Source: Wolfiporia cocos
Lineage: Eukaryota > Basidiomycota > Agaricomycetes > Polyporales > Phaeolaceae
Direction: 5' to 3'
NCBI GenBank assembly: GCA_029448655.1
Contig: JACCLO010000008.1
Coordinates: forward strand, 1,860,001-1,924,000
DNA length: 64,000 nt
The position numbers and the translations under genes are program-made. Shown here piece by piece: positions 56,780 through 64,000 of the stretch; position 1 is the first letter of the stretch; every line of letters begins with the position of its first letter. The notes below the pieces were generated by a model, which saw only the letters and a list, made by a program, of their open reading frames with translations, ran no database searches and was not told the DNA's origin.

Positions 56780-59100
56780 TCATCCGAAGTAGTTCAGCGG
56801 ATATCCCACATAGTCGCACTGCGCTTGCTCTGCGAACGCAGTCATGAAGCTCTCGTACTGCAACGTCCTAAGCGGCGTCGTCGCCAGTGTCTCCGACGTG
56901 ACAGGAAGCCACGGGCTCTGTTGTGCGAGGTGTGCGGCAGTGCTATTGTACCAGCGCGCGGCTAGGTAAGCTGGGTCGGGGTTTGGGTTGTAGGTCCGCG
57001 CAAAAGAGGTCCAGGCATCACACATGAGTTGCGTGAATGGAAGATCCTCGTCGTCGCGGTAGGGCTGCGACAGTGTTCCGAATACGTAGGAGACCTCCCC
57101 GGAGTGGCATCTGACAAGAAACGTCAGGATCAGCACAATGGCATCATCGGGCGATCATCGGCAGATGCAGATTTAGGACGGGTGATACTCACTTGAAATA
57201 TTCCTGCGACGGATCTCCGTAGGGGTGTGTCGCATCGATCGGTGCATCACAGACGGGGTAGTTCGGATCGAAACCGGTGGGCTGGTAGCTACGATTGAAT
57301 TGGTAGAACCACACGCTCTCGAATAGGTCGTGCTGGATTGCAGAGTACGCAGTTGCCTGGTCCAAACAGCGGAACTCCACGTCCGTGGCCACACGAGCAG
57401 TCACATTGAATACGTCGAGCGTGGCATTGGGTCCGGTGGGTGGGGTGAACAGTGGATTTCCGACAACACTAGTGGGTAGGTATTGGTTGATCAGCGCTTG
57501 CGTCAAGTTATCGGTGGTCTACCGCAGAGAAAGTCGCAATGAGTATCACACCGCCCCAAAGTCATTCTACGTACCGGGTACCCGATAAAGGCAGCACCAT
57601 CATCTCGCATGTAGCCCATCATGGTGTGCACGTTAGCGATAGGCGCGGTTCCGTTGAGGATCAGCTCAGTATGGGTGATGATTGTTCCGTCAACGACGAT
57701 GAATCTGATACCGGTCAGTAGTGCGAGGCAAGTAAATGACAATCGCATACCTTGCTACGGTCTCAAGATTGACAAGCTCGTATGCATTATACGCCCTGAG
57801 ACACTCGAGTGCGTCGGCAAGGCCACATCCGGTCTCTTCCAAGATAGGCTCCACAACCGTAGAGACCTCTTCCGGAATCGTGTAGTACAGCGAGTAGGTT
57901 GTGGCGTAGTCAGAACCAGCAAGGTTGCTCATCGGGAGCGCGGCCGCATACTTCCCAATTGCCTGCGGAGAGCCAAGCAACGCCCGCACCGATGCAGCCC
58001 CGGCGGACTGGCCGAAGATGGTTATGCGGTTCACGTCGCCACCGAATGCAGCGATGTACTCTCTAACCCAGTTCAGTGCCGCAACCTGATCCGCAAGGCC
58101 AAAGTTCCCATTCGTCACTCCATCCTCAAGCGCGAGGAACCCAAGCGTAGAGAGACGGTAGTTGATCGTGACGACGACAACATCGCCGCGCGACACCATG
58201 CTCCCGCCGTCGTATTCAGAGCCAGCGCCGCTGGTGAAAGCACCGCCATGGATCCAGAAGAAGACGGGCTTCAGCTCCTCTGATGTGGCTGTTGCGCCAT
58301 TGAGTGGGATGTAAGGCGTGTAGATGTTTAGGAAAAGACAGTCTTCGCTACCGGAAACGTAGTCTCCATTTACCTGCACGCATATTGAGCCGTATTCAGT
58401 CGCGTTCAGCGTCGTAGAGCCTGTCCATGCAGTCGGATATGTGAACCGCTCTGGCTGGTCCGCATATGGAATGCCCTCAAATCGGAACGACCGCTGATCC
58501 CGGAATCTATCCTCATGATCAGATATCTCCTACTCCATGTGTGCGTGTTTCCTGACGTACCCAGTAATTTCCAAGTCGTTCGCATAGACGGTCAGCAAAG
58601 CGGAAGGTTCAGCCGATGCACCATAGCCTGCGCTTTGGCTGCACAGCGCGGGCAGCTCGCCATCGCACGAGACCGCCGAAATCGCACCGAAATCATTGAC
58701 TGCCTGGCATGTGTCGCCAGCCGACGCGACCCAGTACAATTGGTCCTCTCCGTAGGCACCTTCGTACACCTGATATTGGAGCAGCGGAATTAACTCGGTG
58801 GTGAAGAATGTCTCGTTGACAGGCAAGAGGGTTTCCCCGAGCGCTTCGCAAGCCGCTACAGCGTTGCTCTGCGTCTGCGGCGAGACAAGCAGAACGCTCT
58901 TGTGCTGCGACGCATTAAAGACTAATCGGGGTTTTGTTCAGATTTGTGTACACTGGCAAACATTATTAGAACGTACCATTGAGGTCATCGTAATACAGCA
59001 AGGTAAGATCGCCGCCAATGGAAGTGGAAGAAGGCACCGACAGTGGTGCCACCAGGGGTAATAGGCAGAGCCAAACTGACGTCCAGGAAAGGAGCACCAT
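56780..59100 (-). CDS. Secreted type-B carboxylesterase with lectin-like N-domain (D3)
   Basis: Closest paralogue of D1. Signal peptide MVLLSWTSVWLCLLPLVAPL, chosen because it aligns with the D1 start; the frame is open 24 codons upstream. The lectin-like domain has CEALGETLLPVNET, QLYWVASAGDTCQAV and ELPALCSQSA. The hydrolase has FRFEGIPYADQPERF, SEDCLFLNIYTPY, WIHGGAF, GQSAGAASV, MMGYMRDDGAA and CHSGEVSYVFGT. It ends QCDYVGYPLNYFG. It has a small insertion (VNGDYVSG) before SEDCLF. Same intron plan as D1. It converges on WW-like copy 4, whereas D1 follows copy 3 head to tail. Confidence 0.86.
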
Positions 59101-59178
59101 GGTGACCTTAGTCCTACTAAGGAGCACTTGCTGCTTGCTCAACTGCTTCACTCGCCCTAAATACCGCCCCACTCCCCA

Positions 59179-59184
59179 TTTATA
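59179..59184 (-). promoter_or_regulatory. TATA box of carboxylesterase D3
   Basis: TATAAA on the minus strand, 79 bases before the start codon. It is followed by TATTTAGGGCGAGTG, nearly the same as upstream of D1. The two promoters descend from one duplication. Confidence 0.5.
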
Positions 59185-60229
59185 GCTGACTCATATTCGT
59201 CGACAATACATTGTTCGCACATTCGCCCGAGGAGCGCATGGACAGATGCTGGGATATTCGGAAAAACTCCTCATCACGAGGCCAGTATTTGCGTGAACGC
59301 CGACGTCCGCCCGGACACTCTGTGAGCCGCCTGTTCGAGGAGCTGCTCAAATAGTGTCCCCACCTCGTCACTAGCGTAAGCCCAATACCGCACGCAACCA
59401 TGTTGAACCATGCATTCATGATGTGCTTCGCTAAGGTATGGAAGGTATGAAGGTGAGCAAGGATACCTCAGTTGTCTTCTTACCTCAAGAGGCTGATTGA
59501 TGAGCTTATTGAGTGATGATGAATCGGCTGAGCTCACGAAGCCCTATTTTGTCGTAGGTCGTGACTGCCCAGTGGTCGGAATCAAGTCAAGCCGTACCTT
59601 GACTACAAAAAATACTGGTCACAGGAAACACTCCCCATTGATGTGAATCACACCAAAGCTAATTATGATGCATGTGTATGCATTGGCAATGTTGATTTGC
59701 CCGGAGTGCGCGCGTCAGGTTGTGAGTAGCACAGGAACAATACCAATCGTCTTCACAGCATATAAGACCTGATCAAAGAGAAGCCGCCATTCAAATGACA
59801 TTAGCAACGGAAATAGCGGCAAAATTCGATTAAGAAGCTGAGTTTAGCAGCAGGAGCCCAGGAGCAATTTGCCTTGAAGAGGTTCGAATGAATGCGATGA
59901 GCTGAGCGCTCATGATAGTATGCAGTGAACAGTGAACGACTCCAGACATTTACATCTGCCAACTTCGATCGCGATGGATGATCGATGATCGCTAAAGCAA
60001 CTCTACAGGTCCAGTCTCCTGTTGGAGGTTCGACCATCATCGGATTCTACTGGCATGTTCAGAGGCGACTACGGGCCAAGGGTGGATCGAGATCAGTTTA
60101 CGAGTTATAAGTAGGCTTAGCATGGCTACAGAACAGATCAGAGGCAGAGTGTAATACACAACAGGGCTCAATATGAATCGGTATACAGGAATAGCAATTG
60201 CTAAGTAGGAGGGCGGCAACGGCTCGAGC
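59185..60229. other. Intergenic, no gene recognised
   Basis: D3 promoter flank and the 3' flank of the RSC8-like gene. Short frames only. Confidence 0.5.
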
Positions 60230-62442
60230 TCAAGATAGTTGCATGACATTCCCGCCCGTAACAGGGCCCATATTCCCATCAGTCGGCGCCCCACCAGGCA
60301 CTTCGGTTACCCGCGTAGCCTGTCCGCTCGCGACCAGCGCACTCTGCGCCTGCCCTGCCACAGCGGCCAGCGCCGCTGGCGTTCCGCTACCGTTCGCGTG
60401 CTTGGACAGCTCCGCGCGCACGGTCTCGAGCATCTTGCGCAGGCCGACGCGCTCGCTTACGAGCGCCATCCGCGCGCTCTCCAGCGACCGCCGTTCGTCT
60501 TCGAGCAGCTCCTCGAGCTCCTCAAACTGCGCCATCTTCAATTCAAGCTTTGAGAGCGTGAGCTTGATGAGCGTCGCAAGCGTCGACCGGATCCGCGTCT
60601 CTTCCGCGTCGGCCAGGTCACTCGCGGCTTTGCTAGAGGCTTTTAGCGCCATTTGCGCTGCACGCACGACCTTGGAATGGGGAATGGACGTAGACGGTTT
60701 TGATGGTGCAGGCTCGGAGTCGACCGCCATGGACTGAGAGGATCCCTCCCGCTGGATATTCGCTCCCTCTGATTGGGATGCGGGTTGCTCCTTCGGACTG
60801 CCCACCTCCATCTGGTCCTCGCTCGCTTTTTCCGCTTCCTTCTCCTCGCCTTCAGCACTCGCGGAATTCTCCTGCGCCTTGGCCTCGCTGTTAGCCTCCT
60901 CTTTGTCCCCGTCCGTAAGCGCGTGCAATGCCGCCTTCGCTGCCTCCGCCGCAATCCCTGGGTTTACAACACCCGCGAGGAATGCAACGACGCTCATGAC
61001 GGGATTATCCGCCTGATCGAACGGGATCCGCCCGTACCTGAGCGGGCCAAGGTCGCCCTCCGACGCGACGTATTGGTCCTCGATCGGGAGCTGGAGGAAT
61101 TTGCGGATGCACTGCTGCGCGGTGCGCGACCCGACATGCTCCTCAATCGCAGACCAATCGTCGTCGTACATTTCGACGCCCTCGAGGAGGAGGAGGACCT
61201 CCTGGTCCGTCCAATCGTCATCTGCGGCGGTGCCCGAGCCATGGTGCAGCCCGCCCGCGTTCGTTGCCGCGGTGAGCTTCACAAAGTCGCCGCTGAACAT
61301 TGTTGTCGGGAACCGCCCGTCGAGGTAGCACGGCGGGCAGAGCTCAAAGTTCTTCTGCTTCAGCGAGTGGTATCGCTCCGCCGTGCAGTCTACGCCGCAC
61401 GTGTCGCACTGGTACTTCACCATCTGTCGGTCGGTGCCGTTCGCAAGCGCGGTCGCCTCTGACGCGCTCACTTCGCGCGAGGACTTGGAGGTGGTCTGGT
61501 AGATCGACTGGCGCAGCTCGAGCGAAGCAGGAGTTGCAGACGCGTTTGGCTTCGCGTTGCCGTTGATAGCGGCGCCGGCTGACCCGTTTGGCGGCTTCGT
61601 CCCTGGGTGGAGGGACTGCAGGCCACGCGGAGTGTCGAGGATCACGCGGAAGTGGCCAGTAAATGGCGGCGCCAGCGCTGCTGGCCGTTGGTCGGGGTCA
61701 ATCTATGGCTGCTCAGCGAGCGAACGACGCGTAATAGATGTCAGGACAGACGCACCTGGTAGTTGATGAGCCCCCACTGCTCAAGAAACGCGTGTACGCG
61801 CATGATGGCGCATACGTCGCCCGCCAGATTCCTGCGGCATGCGGTGACAGTGAGGTACTCCGACGGGCGGAGGCGGTACGTGTTAACCATGAAGTCGCGG
61901 TAGTCCTTGTAAATCGACGGCGTCTTGGAGCGGTGGCGCGAGTTGAAAAACTCGGGCAGCGCGCGTTGCTCGATGGGGTGAATCTTGGACATATCAAACC
62001 ATGCAGAGTACGACGGGATTATCACCTCGTGCGTCTGCGCGGCGAGGTACTTGCGCGCCTGGTCCTCGAGCCGCACCCGCGTCGCCTCAAGTTGTGCAGG
62101 ATCTTCATCGTCGTTCTCCTCGCCTGAGTCGGCCTCCTCCTCGCCCCCGTCATTGGCCTCCGCCATTGACACGTCCGCGCCGTCCTCAACGCCATCGCCA
62201 TCGCCCTCTGCTTTCAGAACACGCACAGGAACGGCGGAAGTGGGCTCACTCGAGGAGGTGCCAGCTTCTGGTGGAATGTTACCGATGTCGCCGCCCTGTA
62301 TCGGCTCGAGCTCGCTCTTTTTCCCGGAAGCATTCTCTGGATCGACGGGAGTTGCGCCTTGATCCTGTGGTGGCACGGTCAACTTGATCCTTTTGGCGTC
62401 AGAACTCGGTGAGGGAGACGCGGTTCGTTTAGGTGAAGACAT
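60230..62442 (-). CDS. RSC8: SWIRM/ZZ/SANT chromatin-remodelling subunit (Rsc8/Swi3 type)
   Basis: Exons 61756-62442 and 60230-61702, joined across a 53-base intron, give 719 residues. An acidic N-terminus is followed by a SWIRM domain (about residues 130-229; [16 protein letters not shown]), ZZ-type zinc finger ([16 protein letters not shown]...[12 protein letters not shown]), SANT domain ([36 protein letters not shown]) and a long C-terminal coiled coil. The ZZ finger and the LQLPIEDQY segment match Rsc8/Swi3/BAF155 proteins, core scaffolds of SWI/SNF and RSC complexes in the nucleus. Rsc8 and Swi3 cannot be told apart with confidence here. The gene is intact. Confidence 0.92.
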
Positions 62443-62821
62443 GGCTCCTCTTGTGGTCTGTAAAGCCTTTGGCGAGGTCGCTACGCGTTCAGCGTGCCCA
62501 GGTGTGGAAGCAGCGATAAGTCAAGCTGATGTGTTCCCACTCAAGCTCTTGAGCAATGGAGGTGCTAGCAGCAGGGTGCAGTAGAGGTTAGAAGGTTGTA
62601 ACTTGGCGCTTCATTCAGCTGCTTAGTCAGCATCGTGGCAATGACCATAAGAGCGCCTATTAACTGTTCTTACCGCTGGATATGTGGCTGTCGACTTGTT
62701 AACTCTGTTCGCCAATGTGGTAGCAATCCTAGAAGACATACTACGAGAAAAGAAACATACACGCTGAGCAGGTGAGAAATTTACAGAAAATCAGAATCTC
62801 AACTCAGACAATACCAGGCAT
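62443..62821. promoter_or_regulatory. Shared promoter, RSC8-like / PPR-like genes
   Basis: 379 bases between divergent start codons. No clear core element recognised. Confidence 0.45.
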
Positions 62822-64000
62822 ATGGCCGCTAGCGTGCTCAGAGGATCACCATGGCCGCTGCTACTCCGGACGAAACTTCGCTGGGACTGCCTTGGCCTTC
62901 CCGGCCGACTGGATACTCCATCTTTCCCCCTCATTCATAAAAATCACTTCAGCACTCCCCATGCAGGTGAAGAAACCCCAGCCATGCTCGAGATGAAGCG
63001 TACCGCATACCCCACGGACGCCCCGGACACTTCAATGTTCGAAGAGATGTCGGCGGACTACGTCGCGGTCAAACTGCGTCTTTCTCCGGCAGATACCACA
63101 CAGCCTGCCCTGTCAGGGTGCTCCTTACTGGAGAGCCTTGTCCGAGACGGCCAGTATGCAGACGCAGACCGAATCCATGCTGAGTTGATAGAGATGGGCA
63201 TGGCTATCGAACCGTCCATGGTGTATGAGAACGCCGCGATATACGCTTTGACGCAAGAACACCGCGATCCACAGGAGAGACTCGCTGCGTTCACGCGGTG
63301 GTGGTCTCTGATCCCAAATGCAGAGGCGAGTTATGAACCGCCGGTCCGCCGTATCGAGGCCATACTACTGCAGGCGCTCAAACCTGATCTCCCTTTGATG
63401 ACTCAGTATGCTCTGATCTGTGCACGCAAGGGTCTCGCCACCTGGCTTGGAACGCGCATCATGTCTGTCATCTTTCGCTACTCTGCGCCGGCGCAGACAT
63501 CGTCATTCCTCGAGACACTATGCGATACGGCACTGCAGGCGACTTGGGACTGCGAACTATCTCAAAAGCAGCTTTGGCGGAGAAATTGGCGTGACTGGAA
63601 CCGCAGACGATCTCTCGAACACAGGCTTCTTAGACGCATGGATACTTGGTACACTTGGGCAACCATCTCGTTCGTCACTAATGGCCGCATAGAGGATGCT
63701 ATACGGGTACTTCAGCAAGCGCAAAGGCGCGATCTGCGCCTCTCTGACAAAGCCTACGACGCGGTGATGCGCCAGCTCGAGCGCTCGCTCGATCTGGAGG
63801 GCCTTGCGCTGGTCAAGCAGCTATATCAAGACAGGCCGCCGGTTCATCTATACAGTATGAATGCCATTCCGGAAATTGAGTCTGCGTTTCGCCAGTATAA
63901 ACCTCCTGACGAGCTCACCCAAACAATGTTTTCGGACGAGAAGAGCCTCGCGAAGGCGCTTCGCATCATGCGACGCAACATCATTCCCTCGCACTTTCCA
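62822..64000 (+). CDS. Probable mitochondrial pentatricopeptide-repeat protein, cut by the window edge
   Basis: An uninterrupted frame of 393 codons runs from MAASVLRGSPWPLLL to the last base, so the 3' end is missing. The first 45 residues are rich in Arg, Leu and Ser with no acid before residue 22, a typical mitochondrial presequence. Helical-pair repeats follow, for example LVRDGQYADADRIHAELIEM and FVTNGRIEDAIRVLQQAQRR. They have the spacing and wording of PPR units, which bind organelle RNA. The repeats are degenerate, so the fold assignment is moderate. The frame contains no intron in the visible part. Confidence 0.7.
   Translation, partial: MAASVLRGSPWPLLLRTKLRWDCLGLPGRLDTPSFPLIHKNHFSTPHAGEETPAMLEMKRTAYPTDAPDTSMFEEMSADYVAVKLRLSPADTTQPALSGCSLLESLVRDGQYADADRIHAELIEMGMAIEPSMVYENAAIYALTQEHRDPQERLAAFTRWWSLIPNAEASYEPPVRRIEAILLQALKPDLPLMTQYALICARKGLATWLGTRIMSVIFRYSAPAQTSSFLETLCDTALQATWDCELSQKQLWRRNWRDWNRRRSLEHRLLRRMDTWYTWATISFVTNGRIEDAIRVLQQAQRRDLRLSDKAYDAVMRQLERSLDLEGLALVKQLYQDRPPVHLYSMNAIPEIESAFRQYKPPDELTQTMFSDEKSLAKALRIMRRNIIPSHFP

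Overview
The window is nuclear DNA of a filamentous basidiomycete, most likely an Agaricomycete. Protein genes are split by many 41-65 base GT-AG introns with CTNA-type branch sites. The retroelements are fungal chromoviruses, and the gene families (WW-like membrane proteins, carboxylesterases with a C-type-lectin-like N-terminus, type I metacaspases, a SWIRM/ZZ/SANT Rsc8 homologue) are typical of mushrooms. The genus cannot be named from sequence alone.

Bases 1-20400 are dominated by transposons. A decayed, minus-strand Ty3/gypsy chromovirus (645-6552) has been hit by three LTR elements: one running off the left edge (LTR 84-644), a solo LTR at 1032-1655 (target duplication ATCGG) and a solo LTR at 3704-4794 (target duplication GATCA). 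A metacaspase gene (7583-9361) follows. Next is a hAT-type DNA element (10114-19748, 8-base duplication CTCATGTC), which was itself invaded by a young chromovirus (10457-18385) with apparently identical 539-base LTRs. A TA-flanked MITE (19810-20366) and a second metacaspase (20782-22608) with the same 15-exon structure close the region.

Bases 22600-64000 are gene-rich. They hold four copies of a WW-like multi-membrane-span family (24203-26750, 27802-30400 broken, 38556-41107, 53719-56295) and three carboxylesterases with lectin-like N-termini (42456-44788, 45453-47756, 56780-59100). Interleaved are housekeeping genes: coatomer alpha (30926-35311), a Rad2/XPG-type nuclease (35611-37989), a paxillin-like LIM protein (48046-51386), an Rsc8/Swi3-type remodeller subunit (60230-62442) and a mitochondrial PPR-like protein cut by the right edge (62822 onward). 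Coatomer/nuclease and Rsc8/PPR are divergent pairs with short shared promoters.

The most interesting system is the young chromovirus. It carries a dUTPase with all five motifs between protease and reverse transcriptase, a terminal overlapping ORF with CCHC zinc knuckles, and a primer-binding site that is not obviously tRNA-derived. That site is an 11-base perfect complement of its own predicted transcript start, the signature of Tf1-type self-priming. A second, unrelated LTR family at the left edge shows the same signature over 13 bases, with the same one-base offset from the LTR.
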